Below are positions 53,379 through 61,993 of a stretch of 64,000 bases of DNA, one piece after another. Positions within the stretch are counted from its first letter, which is position 1. Each line of letters begins with the position of its first letter. Made by a program: the position numbers and the translations under genes. The stretch is from NCBI GenBank assembly GCA_036501145.1, contig DASYAV010000249.1:62001-126000 (forward strand). The letters run 5' to 3'. This DNA comes from PALSA-505 sp036501145. GTDB lineage: Bacteria > Actinomycetota > Actinomycetes > Streptosporangiales > Streptosporangiaceae. Below the pieces are notes generated by a model. It was not told the origin of the DNA. It did no database searches and worked only from the letters and a program-made list of their open reading frames with translations.

Positions 53379-54877
53379 GGGAGCGAGTCTAGGCCGTGCC
53401 CGGTGGGCTCCTCGTCCGGCTCCGCAGGGCGGCTGGCGCCCGGCGCCCCGTTGGCCGGGCTGCCGTTACCGGCGCCACCGCTGGCCGTGCCACCGCTGGC
53501 CGTGCCACCGCTGGCCGGGCTGCCGTTGGCCGGGCTGGCCGGCTCGCCGTTGCGCAGCCGTTCATCATCATCGGCGTGGCCCGGCGCCTGTTCCGCGGCG
53601 GCGTGCGGCTCGCCCGGGCCCGGTTCCAGCCGCTCGACCAGGACGGTGCCGATCCGGTTCCGCCGCCCGGCCAGATTCTCCGCGGTCAGCCGCAGCCCGG
53701 CCACGGTGCCGACCGAGCCCGCGATCGGCACCCGGCCGATGGCCTGGGCCAGCAGGCCGGCCACGGTTTCCACGTCCTCGGCCTCGATGCTGACGTCGAA
53801 CAGCGCGGCCAGTTCGTCTACCGGCAGCCGGGAGGTGACCCGCGCGGTGCTGCCGCGGGTCAGCCACTCCACCATCGGCTGCTCCTGGTCGTACTCGTCG
53901 GCGATCTCGCCGACGATCTCCTCCAGGATGTCCTCGATGGTGACCAGCCCGGCCGTGCCGCCGTACTCGTCGATGACGATCGCCACGTGCGACTGGCGGG
54001 CCTGCATCTCCCGCAGCAGCACGTCGATGAGCTTGCTGTCCGGCACGTAGGTGGCCGGGCGCATGATCGACTCGACCTTCTCGGACTGCTCGCAGTCGGG
54101 GTGCTCGTGGCTGCGCGCCACGATGTCCTTGAGGTAGGCGACGCCGACCACGTCGTCCTCGTTCTCGCCGATGACCGGCACCCGGGAGAAACCGCTGCGC
54201 AGGGCCAGCGACAGCGCCTGGCTCAGGGTCTTGCCCCGCTCGATGAAGACCATGTCGGTGCGCGGCACCATGACCTCGCGGACCAGCGTGTCACCGAGCT
54301 CGAACACCGAGTGGATCATCTTCCGCTCGCCGGGCTGGATGACCCGGCGCTGCTCCAGCAGATCCACCAGGCCGCGCAGCTCGGCCTCGGAACCGAGCTG
54401 GCCGTCACGGGCCCGGCCGCCCGGCGTGATCACGTTGGACACCACCGTGGCCAGCCAGGCCAGCGGGCCGAGCACCCGGGTCACCGGGCGCAGGAACGCC
54501 GCCGCGGCCAGTGCGGCACCCGCCGTGTACCTGCGGCCGAGCGCCCGGCCGATGACCCCGATGAGCACGTACCCGGCCACGATCATGATGGCCGCGGCGA
54601 TCAGGAACGCGCGCCAGCCCGAGCCGAGCCAGTGCACGAGCGCGACGGTCAGCAGGACCGTCGCCGCGGTCTCGGCGGTCACCCGCAGCAGCAGCAAGGT
54701 GTTCAGGTAGCGCGGGCCCTCGGCCAGCATCTGCTCGATCTCGGCCGGCTGCTTGCGGCCGTTGCCGGTCAGCTCCTGCGCCCCGATCCGGGCCGCACGG
54801 GTCAGCGCCACCTCGCCGGTCACGCACAGGCTGGCCAGGAAGGTCATCAGGATCGCGGTCGCGATCAGCCATCCCAT
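53375..54877 (-). CDS. CNNM/CorC-type membrane protein with CBS domains
   Basis: 500 residues from ATG 54877. An N-terminal DUF21 region has three to four membrane helices (IATAILMTFLASLCVTGEVAL onward). Two CBS domains follow (MVPRTDMVFIERGKTLSQAL and VAYLKDIVARSH, then FDVSIEAEDVETVAGLLAQAIGRVP in a CorC/HlyC domain). The C-terminal tail is low complexity with repeated GGTAS units. Members transport or sense magnesium/cobalt. It is coupled to the cdd-like gene and near ybeY. Confidence 0.92.
   Translation of the reverse strand: MGWLIATAILMTFLASLCVTGEVALTRAARIGAQELTGNGRKQPAEIEQMLAEGPRYLNTLLLLRVTAETAATVLLTVALVHWLGSGWRAFLIAAAIMIVAGYVLIGVIGRALGRRYTAGAALAAAAFLRPVTRVLGPLAWLATVVSNVITPGGRARDGQLGSEAELRGLVDLLEQRRVIQPGERKMIHSVFELGDTLVREVMVPRTDMVFIERGKTLSQALSLALRSGFSRVPVIGENEDDVVGVAYLKDIVARSHEHPDCEQSEKVESIMRPATYVPDSKLIDVLLREMQARQSHVAIVIDEYGGTAGLVTIEDILEEIVGEIADEYDQEQPMVEWLTRGSTARVTSRLPVDELAALFDVSIEAEDVETVAGLLAQAIGRVPIAGSVGTVAGLRLTAENLAGRRNRIGTVLVERLEPGPGEPHAAAEQAPGHADDDERLRNGEPASPANGSPASGGTASGGTASGGAGNGSPANGAPGASRPAEPDEEPTGHGLDSLP
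53474..53520. repeat. 15-bp tandem repeat in CBS-gene tail
   Basis: GCCACCGCTGGCCGT-type units repeat three times and encode the GGTAS pentapeptides near the C-terminus. Confidence 0.7.
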
Positions 54878-54884
54878 GGCGGCC

Positions 54885-55403
54885 TCAGCCGGTTCCCTTC
54901 CGCCTCTCCTGGGCGCCGTCCCGCCAGGACGCGAGCAGCTGGTTCTGCAGGCCGAACATGGCGGCCCGCTCCTCCTCGTCGGCGTGGTCGTAGCCGAGCA
55001 GGTGCAGCAGGCCGTGCGTGCACAGCAGTTCGAGCTCGTCGGCGGTGCTGTGCCCCGCGTCGCGGGCCTGCGACGCGGCCGCCTGCGGGCAGAGCACGAC
55101 GTCGCCGAGCAGCGCCGGGCTGGGCTCCTCCGCGTCGTCCGCGGACCGGTCGGCGCGCGCCCCGCCGGCCTGCGGCGGGCCGGGCGGGCGCAGCTCGTCC
55201 ATCGGGAAGGCCAGCACGTCGGTGGGCCCGGGCTCACCCATCCACCGCTCGTGCAGGTCGGCCATCACCTTCTCGTCCACGAGCAGCACGGAGAGCTCGG
55301 CCAGCGGGTGGATGTGCATCTCGTCGAGGACGTGCCGGGCCACGCCGGCCAGCGCGACCTCGTCGACGTCCGTGCCGGACTCGTTGGCGATATCCACGCT
55401 CAC
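54885..55403 (-). CDS. ybeY: Endoribonuclease YbeY
   Basis: 172 residues. The zinc motif THGLLHLLGYDHADEEE (His-x3-His-x5-His) and the preceding GDVVLCP are diagnostic. A short insert (about residues 74-98, RPPGPPQAGGARADRSADD) extends the usual length. The enzyme processes 16S rRNA 3' ends and checks ribosome quality. Its start overlaps phoH's stop by four bases. Confidence 0.95.
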   Translation of the reverse strand: MSVDIANESGTDVDEVALAGVARHVLDEMHIHPLAELSVLLVDEKVMADLHERWMGEPGPTDVLAFPMDELRPPGPPQAGGARADRSADDAEEPSPALLGDVVLCPQAAASQARDAGHSTADELELLCTHGLLHLLGYDHADEEERAAMFGLQNQLLASWRDGAQERRKGTG

Positions 55404-56482
55404 GACTGCCGGCCAGCCCTTCCCGAGCCGCGTGGCCGGTCGCGCGTTTCCTGCCTCGCGTCGTACCGCTCCCAGGCGTCGACGATGTCACCTACGAGGC
55501 GGTGCCGCACCACGTCGTGGCTGTTCAGCCGTGCGAAGTGGATGTCGTCCAGGCCTTCGAGGATGTCCTGGACCTGGCGCAGCCCGCTCAGCTGCCCCTG
55601 CGGCAGGTCGACCTGGGTGACGTCGCCGGTCACTACGATCCGGGAGCCGAAGCCGAGCCGGGTGAGGAACATCTTCATCTGTTCCGGCGAAGTGTTCTGC
55701 GCCTCGTCCAGGATGACAAACGAGTCGTTAAGGGTCCTACCCCGCATGAAAGCCAGGGGGGCGATCTCGATCGTGCCCGCGGCGGTCAGCCGGGGGATCG
55801 AGTCGGGGTCGATCATGTCGTGCAGCGCGTCGTAGAGCGGGCGCAGGTAGGGGTCGATCTTCTCGAACAGGGTGCCGGGCAGGAAGCCGAGCCGCTCCCC
55901 CGCCTCCACGGCGGGCCTGGTCAGGATGATCCGGTTGACCTCCTTGTCCTGCAGCGCCTTCACCGCCTTGGCCATCGCCAGGTACGTCTTGCCGGTGCCG
56001 GCCGGGCCTATCGCGAACACGATCGTGTGCCGGTCGATGGCGTCGACGTAGCGCTTCTGGTTGAGCGTCTTCGGCCGGATGGTGCGGCCGCGGGCGGACA
56101 GGATGTCCACGGTGAGCACGTCGGCGGGCCGCACGCCCGACTTGCGGCGCAGCATGCCCAGGCTGCGCTCGATGGTGTCAGGGGACAGCTCGGCCCCGCT
56201 GGCCAGCAGCTCGATGAGCTGCTCGAACAGCGCGGTGATCAGCGTGTTCTCGGCCGGCTCGCCGGTCACCGTGATCTCGTTCCCGCGGACGTGGATGTCC
56301 GCGCCGAACGCGTCCTCGATCACGTGCAGCAGCTCGTCCCCGGAGCCGAGCAGCCCGATCATCGGGTACTCGTCCGGGATGACGATCTTGACCTGGGTGC
56401 GGCCGCCGGCCGTTGACTCAGTGCTGCTGCCGCCCGCGCGGGTGTGGTTGCCGCGGCGGCGGTCCGCGGAAGTTTCGGTCAA
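55400..56482 (-). CDS. phoH: PhoH-family ATPase
   Basis: 360 residues. Walker A GPAGTGKTYLAMAKAV and Walker B FVILDEAQNTSPEQMKMFLTR with TGDVTQVDLP identify the PhoH helicase-like core. An N-terminal domain of about 130 residues precedes it. It is usually phosphate-stress induced or RNA-quality related, and acts with YbeY, which it directly overlaps. Confidence 0.94.
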   Translation of the reverse strand: MTETSADRRRGNHTRAGGSSTESTAGGRTQVKIVIPDEYPMIGLLGSGDELLHVIEDAFGADIHVRGNEITVTGEPAENTLITALFEQLIELLASGAELSPDTIERSLGMLRRKSGVRPADVLTVDILSARGRTIRPKTLNQKRYVDAIDRHTIVFAIGPAGTGKTYLAMAKAVKALQDKEVNRIILTRPAVEAGERLGFLPGTLFEKIDPYLRPLYDALHDMIDPDSIPRLTAAGTIEIAPLAFMRGRTLNDSFVILDEAQNTSPEQMKMFLTRLGFGSRIVVTGDVTQVDLPQGQLSGLRQVQDILEGLDDIHFARLNSHDVVRHRLVGDIVDAWERYDARQETRDRPRGSGRAGRQS

Positions 56483-56548
56483 CTGCTCCCCTTCGGGAGG
56501 TCCGGCGTCATGCGCCCTGGTCTACCTGGCCATGGTATCCGCCGGGTG

Positions 56549-56893
56549 TCAGCCTGGTGGCCAGTCGAGCGGGCGTCCGCCCAGCACGTGCGCGTGCACG
56601 TGAAACACCGTCTGCCCGGCCTGCGCCCCAGTGTTGAACACGACCCGGTAGCCGGAGTCAGCGATCCCCTCGGCCTCGGCCACCCGCCGGGCCTGCCCGG
56701 CCAGCTCGTCCAGCAGCCCGTCCGCTGCCTCGGCCACGGCCGCCAGGTCACGGTGATGCTCCTTGGTGACAACCAGAACGTGCGTCGGAGCCTGCGGGTT
56801 AATATCGCGGAAAGCGAAGGTCCGCGGGCTCTCCAGCACGCGCGTGGCCGGCACTTCGCCAGCGACGATCCGACAGAAAAGACAGTTGCCCAC
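56549..56893 (-). CDS. HIT-family hydrolase
   Basis: 114 residues from GTG 56893. CLFCRIV near the start (metal-type Cys pair) and the histidine triad HVHAHVLGG near the end, with FNTGAQAGQTVFHVHAH context, define HinT-type nucleotide phosphoramidases. TAAGAT lies seven bases upstream of the start, hinting at a leaderless transcript. Sits beside phoH as in many actinobacteria. Confidence 0.93.
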   Translation of the reverse strand: MGNCLFCRIVAGEVPATRVLESPRTFAFRDINPQAPTHVLVVTKEHHRDLAAVAEAADGLLDELAGQARRVAEAEGIADSGYRVVFNTGAQAGQTVFHVHAHVLGGRPLDWPPG

Positions 56894-57128
56894 ACATGAA
56901 ATCTTAACGTCCGCGCATCCCCGGGATATTGTTTACCTAGCGTGCCCCCCGGCGCTTCGGCACTTCCTGCGTTCTCCAGGCGCAGGTGATTCGTGCACTG
57001 GCGATCCTGCCTGTGCGCGTGCTCCTCGCACGAGCCGGGGCGACCGCAGATGGCGGATTCTCCAGGGGGGGCAGTGACGGCAGAGAATTGGAGCGTGCCG
57101 GGCGCGCCGCGTGAGCCGGGGGAAATTT

Positions 57129-57719
57129 ATGCCTCCCGGTGAACCAGACGGCGTGTCCACGCGTCCAATGCACATGATCGAGACTCTGGCGGTGCCTGGC
57201 AGCACCCTGGGCTCGATCCCTGCCGACTGGGACGCGGACCGCGCGGTGACGGCGCTCTATGGCGAGCACTACCGTGCGCTCGTGCGCCTGGCGGCACTGC
57301 TAGTCCGAGACATCGCGACCGCAGAAGAGGTGGTACAGGACTCGTTCATCGCCATGCATGCTTCGTGGCGCCGGCTTCGTGACACCGACAAGGCGCTGTC
57401 GTACCTGCGGCAGGCCGTGGTGAACAAATCCCGGTCCGTGCTGCGGCACCGGGTCGTCATGGACCGGAACGCCCCGAAGCCGCCACCCGACGTGGCGAGC
57501 GCCGAGCAGGGAGCCATCAGCCTGCTCGAGCGCTCCGCGGTAATCGCAGCGCTGCGCAAACTGCCGGTGCGGCAACGGGAGGCGATCGTGCTGCGTTACT
57601 ACGCTGACCTGTCGGAGGCCCAGATCGCTTCCACCATGGGTATCAGCAGGGGCGCGGTGAAAAGCCACACAGCACGCGGCATGGCCGCACTGCGCACCGG
57701 GCTGGAAGTTGAGTTCTGA
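57129..57719 (+). CDS. SigE-family ECF sigma factor
   Basis: 196 residues from ATG 57129 with GGGGGA six bases upstream. Region 2 is LYGEHYRALVRLAALLVRDIATAEEVVQDSFIAMH (about 45-80), region 4 is LRKLPVRQREAIVLRYYADLSEAQIASTMGISRGAVKSHTARG (about 145-187). The linker is short, as in the SigE/SigM group of actinomycetes. It recognises a small extracytoplasmic-stress regulon. The next gene encodes a membrane protein likely to be its anti-sigma partner. Confidence 0.93.
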   Translation: MPPGEPDGVSTRPMHMIETLAVPGSTLGSIPADWDADRAVTALYGEHYRALVRLAALLVRDIATAEEVVQDSFIAMHASWRRLRDTDKALSYLRQAVVNKSRSVLRHRVVMDRNAPKPPPDVASAEQGAISLLERSAVIAALRKLPVRQREAIVLRYYADLSEAQIASTMGISRGAVKSHTARGMAALRTGLEVEF

Positions 57720-57800
57720 CGGCGGCAGCGTGGCAGCAGTGATACCAGGGCAGGTAAAGCACACCCCCGGAGATAAGCCCCGGGCTAGGAGCGGGAGAAG

Positions 57801-58784
57801 ATGACCGAACCGGACAGGTATGGCGAGGAGATTCGCCGGGCGCTGAGCGCCGCGGCGGAACTCGTTGTCCCCGCCGGCGACGGCCTCGACATCATCAGGA
57901 AGCGGGCCGCCCGCCGGCCGCCCATGCTCGCCTGGCTCCTCGCTTACGTTTCCTACGTGCCGCGGCAGATGACCACCCGGGTCAGGGTGATGGCCAGCGA
58001 ACTGGCCGTCATGGCCAGGGGCGAGTCCGAACTGCTGTCGCGGCTGCGGGCCCGGCTCCGCCCGAAGGCCGGCCAGGCCCGCTCGGCGCAGGCGTGGCTG
58101 CGGCCGGCGCTGGCCGCGGCCGGTGCGCTGCTGCTGGTCGTCTCGGTCACCTTCGCGGTGCCCAAGCTGCGCGCGACGATCACGAACCAGGCCAATAACG
58201 GGCCCAGCGGACCGGGCGGCGCTGCCGGGCAGAGCGGCCAGGCGCTCGGCAACGGGTACCGGTCGGGACAGCCCAGCGCGTCCATTCCCGGTTTCGGTTC
58301 CGGCTCCGGCGGCCTTGGTGTGCTGCCCGCGGGGATCTCGGGGCGGGGGCCGAGCGGGACAGGCCTGTACATACTGCTGCCGCCGGGGACGACGACCAGC
58401 ACCTCCCCCACCCCTTGCACGACCGGCACGCCGGCCACGTCGCCGTCAGGCACCATCGCGCCGACCGGGGGCACATCACCCACGGGCAGCCCGGGCACGG
58501 TGCCGGGCGGCGGAGCGAATGCGGGCGCGCCCAACGACCCGGCCGGGCAGCAGATCGGCGGGTACGCGGGCGGGCAGCCGAACTGCGCACCGAGCGGATC
58601 GTCCACGCCGACGACACCGCCCACCTCGACGCCGCCCACCTCGACGCCACCTACCTCGACGCCGCCCACTTCAACGCCACCTACCTCGACGCCACCCACG
58701 TCGACGCCGCCGACGTCCGACGCGCCCAGCAGCGGCTCGACCGCATCGACGCCCGCCGACACGCCGTCGGCCGCCGGGTCCTGA
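57801..58784 (+). CDS. Single-pass membrane protein with Pro/Thr-rich exterior
   Basis: 327 residues from ATG 57801, with GGGAGAAG upstream, 81 bp after the sigma gene. About 95 cytoplasmic residues (EEIRRALSAAAELVVPAGDGLDIIRKRA) precede one membrane helix (ALAAAGALLLVVSVTFAV). The outside is disordered, with a TPPTS repeat (seven or so copies) near the end. No zinc-type HxxxCxxC anti-sigma motif is seen. Position and topology suggest the sigma factor's regulator. Confidence 0.7.
   Translation: MTEPDRYGEEIRRALSAAAELVVPAGDGLDIIRKRAARRPPMLAWLLAYVSYVPRQMTTRVRVMASELAVMARGESELLSRLRARLRPKAGQARSAQAWLRPALAAAGALLLVVSVTFAVPKLRATITNQANNGPSGPGGAAGQSGQALGNGYRSGQPSASIPGFGSGSGGLGVLPAGISGRGPSGTGLYILLPPGTTTSTSPTPCTTGTPATSPSGTIAPTGGTSPTGSPGTVPGGGANAGAPNDPAGQQIGGYAGGQPNCAPSGSSTPTTPPTSTPPTSTPPTSTPPTSTPPTSTPPTSTPPTSDAPSSGSTASTPADTPSAAGS
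58614..58717. repeat. 15-bp tandem repeats encoding TPPTS
   Basis: Seven imperfect copies of a 15-bp unit (consensus ACGCCGCCCACCTCG) with changes mainly in third codon positions, encoding the pentapeptide TPPTS in the tail of the membrane protein. Confidence 0.85.
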
Positions 58785-58842
58785 CCCGGCGGGATGCCTC
58801 GCCCGGCTGATTACAGCCTGCGGGCCAGGACCTGCCGTCCGC

Positions 58843-59628
58843 TCACCAGCGGGTGCTGCGGCTGAGCAGCACCGCGGCCGCCGCGGTGCCCGCCGTGGCC
58901 GACCGCAGCACGGTCGGGCCGAGCCGGGCCGCGACGGCGCCGGCCGCCGCGAACGCGTCCAGTTCGGCCTGGCTGAACCCGCCCTCGGGGCCGACGACGA
59001 TGACCACCTCGCCGCTCACGGGCAGCGCCAGCTCACCGATGCGCAGCCCGGCGCCGGGGTCGAGGATGACGCCGCGGGCGGCCCGGCCGATCCGTTCGGC
59101 CACCGCCGCGCCGGTGCCGGGCGGGGTCACCTCGGGGATGCGGGGACGGCGGGACTGCTTGGCCGCCTCGCGTGCGGTGGACCGCCACCGCTCCAGCGCC
59201 CGCGGGCCGCGGCCCGCGGCCGACGGCGCCGGCCCGCCCGGGCCGCGGCCGCCCGGCCCCCAGCTGGCCACACACCGGTCGGCGGCCCACGGCACGATCG
59301 TATCCACGCCGACCTCGGTCATCGTCTCCACGGCCTGCTCGCCGCGGTCCCCCTTCACGATGGCCTGGACCACGCAGATCCGCGGCTCCGGTGGCGGCTC
59401 GGTGTGCCTGTGCAGCACGGTGAGCTCCAGCTCGCCCGGGCGGGACGTGGCCACCACGCACTCCGCGACCAGCCCGGTGCCGTCGATCAGGTCGGCCCGC
59501 TCCCCCGGCCGCAGCCTGCGCACGGTGGCGGCGTGCCGCCCTTCCGGGCCGGACAGCAGCACCGTTTCCCGCCGCAGGCTGCCGGGCTCGGCGATGAACA
59601 CCGGTGGCCGGCTGGCGGCGTCGGTCAT
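58843..59628 (-). CDS. rsmE: 16S rRNA (uracil1498-N3)-methyltransferase
   Basis: About 261 residues from ATG 59628 (a TTG at 59652 is possible). A PUA-like N-terminal domain is followed by the SPOUT knot: VVIVVGPEGGFSQAELDAF and LGPTVLRSATAGTAAAAVLL. It methylates U1498 of 16S rRNA using SAM. Third gene of the hrcA-dnaJ-rsmE operon, as usual in actinobacteria. A low-complexity Gly/Pro insert lies in the middle. Confidence 0.94.
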   Translation of the reverse strand: MTDAASRPPVFIAEPGSLRRETVLLSGPEGRHAATVRRLRPGERADLIDGTGLVAECVVATSRPGELELTVLHRHTEPPPEPRICVVQAIVKGDRGEQAVETMTEVGVDTIVPWAADRCVASWGPGGRGPGGPAPSAAGRGPRALERWRSTAREAAKQSRRPRIPEVTPPGTGAAVAERIGRAARGVILDPGAGLRIGELALPVSGEVVIVVGPEGGFSQAELDAFAAAGAVAARLGPTVLRSATAGTAAAAVLLSRSTRW

Positions 59629-59670
59629 CCTGCCCGGCAACGCGCTGCGCAAGCCGTCAAGGATGAATCA

Positions 59671-60804
59671 TCAGCGGGCATTGAACGCGTCGCGCAGCCG
59701 GGAGAAGAACCCCTGCTGCCCGGGGGCGAACCGGCCGGGCGGCGCTTCCTCACCGCGGAGCTTGGCCAGCTGGCGGAGCAGGTTTTCCTGCTCGGTGTCC
59801 AGCTTGGCCGGCGTCTCCACCGTCACGTGGATGATCAGGTCGCCGCGGCCGGTCTCGTTCAGGTGCGAGGTGCCCAGCCCGTACAGCGTGATGACCTGGC
59901 CGGACTGGGTGCCGGGCCGGATGTCCACGTCCCGCGGCCCGTCCAGGCTCTGCACCTGCAGGGTGGCGCCGAGCGCGGCCGCGACCATCGGGACCGACAC
60001 CGTGCAGTGCAGGTCGCTGCCTTCGCGTTCGAAGATCTGGTGCGGCCGCTGGATGATCTCGAGGAACAGGTCGCCGGGCGGCCCGCCGCCGGGGCCCACC
60101 TCGCCCTCGCCGGCCAGCTGGATGTGCGTGCCGCTCTCCACGCCCGCCGGGATCCGCACCTTGATGGTGCGGCGCGTCCTGACCCGGCCGTCGCCGTCGC
60201 ACTCCGGGCACGGCCTGCGGATCACCGTGCCGGTGCCGGAGCAGCTTGGGCACGGCCGTGAGGTCATCACCTGGCCGAGGAACGAGCGGGTCACCTGGCT
60301 GACCTCGCCGCGGCCGCCGCACATGTCGCAGGTCTCCGGGTGGCTGCCCGGCGCGGTGCCCTCACCGGTGCAGGTCGGGCAGACGACCGCGGTGTCCACC
60401 ATGAGCTCGCGGGTGGTGCCGAAGGCGCACTCGGTCAGGTCGAGCTCGACCCGGACGGTGGCGTTCCGGCCGCGGCGGGCCCGGCCGCGCGGCCCGCGCT
60501 GGCTGGCGCCGGTGCCGAAGAACGCGTCCATGATGTCGCTGAACGGGAAGCCGGCGGCGCCGAACCCGGCGGCCCCGGCCCCGGACGCCGCGAACGGGTC
60601 GGCGCCGAGGTCGTACATCTGGCGCTTGTCCGGGTCGGACAGCACCTCGTAGGCCTGGGTGATCTCCTTGAACCGGTCCTGGGTCTCCGGGTCCGGGTTG
60701 ACGTCCGGGTGCAGCTCACGGGCCAGCCGCCGGTACGCCTTCTTGATTTCGTCCGGCGCCGCGTCGCGGCTGACACCCAGTACCGCGTAGTAGTCCGCTG
60801 CCAC
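59671..60804 (-). CDS. dnaJ: Chaperone protein DnaJ
   Basis: 377 residues. The J-domain starts YYAVLGVSRDAAPDEIKKAYRRLARELHPDVNPD with the HPD motif, followed by a Gly/Phe-type stretch, four CxxCxGxG zinc motifs (CPTCTGEG, CDMCGGRG, CPSCSGTG, CPECDGDG) and the peptide-binding C-terminal domain. DnaK cochaperone. Its start overlaps the hrcA stop. The DnaK/GrpE partners are elsewhere, so this is the second, HrcA-controlled dnaJ (dnaJ2). Confidence 0.97.
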   Translation of the reverse strand: MAADYYAVLGVSRDAAPDEIKKAYRRLARELHPDVNPDPETQDRFKEITQAYEVLSDPDKRQMYDLGADPFAASGAGAAGFGAAGFPFSDIMDAFFGTGASQRGPRGRARRGRNATVRVELDLTECAFGTTRELMVDTAVVCPTCTGEGTAPGSHPETCDMCGGRGEVSQVTRSFLGQVMTSRPCPSCSGTGTVIRRPCPECDGDGRVRTRRTIKVRIPAGVESGTHIQLAGEGEVGPGGGPPGDLFLEIIQRPHQIFEREGSDLHCTVSVPMVAAALGATLQVQSLDGPRDVDIRPGTQSGQVITLYGLGTSHLNETGRGDLIIHVTVETPAKLDTEQENLLRQLAKLRGEEAPPGRFAPGQQGFFSRLRDAFNAR

Positions 60805-61817
60805 TACGACTCCGCCAGAATCTGACCCACATAGCGTGCCACCGCGCGCACCGCTCCCATCGTTCCCGGGTAATCCATCCGTGTCGGGCCGAGCACCGCC
60901 AGTTTGGCCAGCACTTGGTCGCCCGCACCGTACCCGGTGGACACCACGGACGCGTCATGCAGCCCTTCAACCGCGTTCTCCGCACCGATCTTCACCGTGA
61001 GCTGTGCCGGGTCCCCGGACTCGCCGAGCAGCCGCATCAGCACCACTTGCTCTTCCAGCGCCTCCAGCACGTCGCGCAGCCCGCGGGAGAAGTCGCGCAC
61101 GGCGAGGTTGGCCGCCCCGCCGAACACCACCTTCTCCTCGCCCCGCTCGGCGAGGCTCTCCAGCAGCACCGACAGCACCGCCGCCGCGGCGGGCCGGTCC
61201 GCGGGGGTGATCCGCTCGGGCAGGCCGGCGGCGATCAGCGCCGCGTCGGCCAGCAGGCGGCCATCCAGGCAGGCGTTCAGCACGGCGCGCAGCTGCGCGA
61301 CGGAGTCCTCATCCAGGCTGTCGGGCAGTTCGACACCGCGCTGCTCGACCCGCCCGGTGTCGGTGATCAGCACCAGCAGCAGCCGGCTGGGCGCGATCGG
61401 CACCAGTTCGATGTGCCGGATCGACGAGATCCGCAGGCTCGGGTACTGCACCACGGCAACCTGCCGGGTGAGCTGGGCCAGCAGCCGCACCGTCCTGGTC
61501 ACGATGTCGTCCAGGTCGTAGGCCCCGCCGAGGAACGTCTCGATGGCCCGCCGCTCTGCCCCCGACAGCGGCTTCACCCCGGACAGCCGGTCCACGAACA
61601 GCCGGTACCCCTTGTCCGTGGGCACCCGGCCGGCGCTGGTGTGCGGCTGGGCGATGTAGCCTTGCTCCTCGAGCACGGCCATGTCGTTGCGGATCGTGGC
61701 CGGGGACACGTCGAGGTTGTGCCGGTCCACCAGCGTCTTCGACCCCACCGGCTCGGTGGTCGACACGTAGTCCTCGACGATGGCCCGCAGCACGGCGAGC
61801 TTGCGGTCATCGAGCAT
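60804..61817 (-). CDS. hrcA: Heat-inducible transcription repressor HrcA
   Basis: 337 residues from ATG 61817, with AGGAGGTGAC upstream. The N-terminal winged helix reads LDDRKLAVLRAIVEDYVSTTEPVGSKTL; the GAF-like middle and dimerisation insert follow in the normal order. HrcA binds CIRCE elements and represses chaperone genes, with GroE as cofactor. A CIRCE lies 20 bp upstream of its own gene, so the operon is autoregulated. Confidence 0.97.
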   Translation of the reverse strand: MLDDRKLAVLRAIVEDYVSTTEPVGSKTLVDRHNLDVSPATIRNDMAVLEEQGYIAQPHTSAGRVPTDKGYRLFVDRLSGVKPLSGAERRAIETFLGGAYDLDDIVTRTVRLLAQLTRQVAVVQYPSLRISSIRHIELVPIAPSRLLLVLITDTGRVEQRGVELPDSLDEDSVAQLRAVLNACLDGRLLADAALIAAGLPERITPADRPAAAAVLSVLLESLAERGEEKVVFGGAANLAVRDFSRGLRDVLEALEEQVVLMRLLGESGDPAQLTVKIGAENAVEGLHDASVVSTGYGAGDQVLAKLAVLGPTRMDYPGTMGAVRAVARYVGQILAES

Positions 61818-61836
61818 GTGTCACCTCCTGACGGCC

Positions 61837-61863
61837 CTGGCACTCATTAGTCCCGAGTGCCAA
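61837..61863 (-). promoter_or_regulatory. CIRCE operator
   Basis: On the minus strand TTGGCACTC-N9-GAGTGCCAG, a 9-9-9 element close to the CIRCE consensus (TTAGCACTC-N9-GAGTGCTAA); the two arms are complementary except at the outermost position. TAGAAT (61863-61868) abuts its upstream edge and is a likely -10 box for hrcA. Confidence 0.92.
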
Positions 61864-61993
61864 TTCTATGGCCGGCGGGCCGCTGGGGGCACATAACCGA
61901 GGGCCCGGCACGGTGTTTTGCCCACGCTACCGGCCCGGATGGGCGGTGGTGCCGGGCCTGACCGGGCCGCCGGGCTGGATGGAGAGGTGACGG

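Noticed and set aside
53396..56416. A thousand-codon open frame on the plus strand opposite the CBS, ybeY and phoH genes
   Set aside because: It is a high-GC antisense shadow: low-complexity Arg/Gly/Pro composition, no ribosome site, and three well-conserved genes on the other strand.
58614..58717. Regular 15-bp repeats considered as a CRISPR-like array
   Set aside because: No spacers, period is exactly five codons and in frame; it is a coding repeat.
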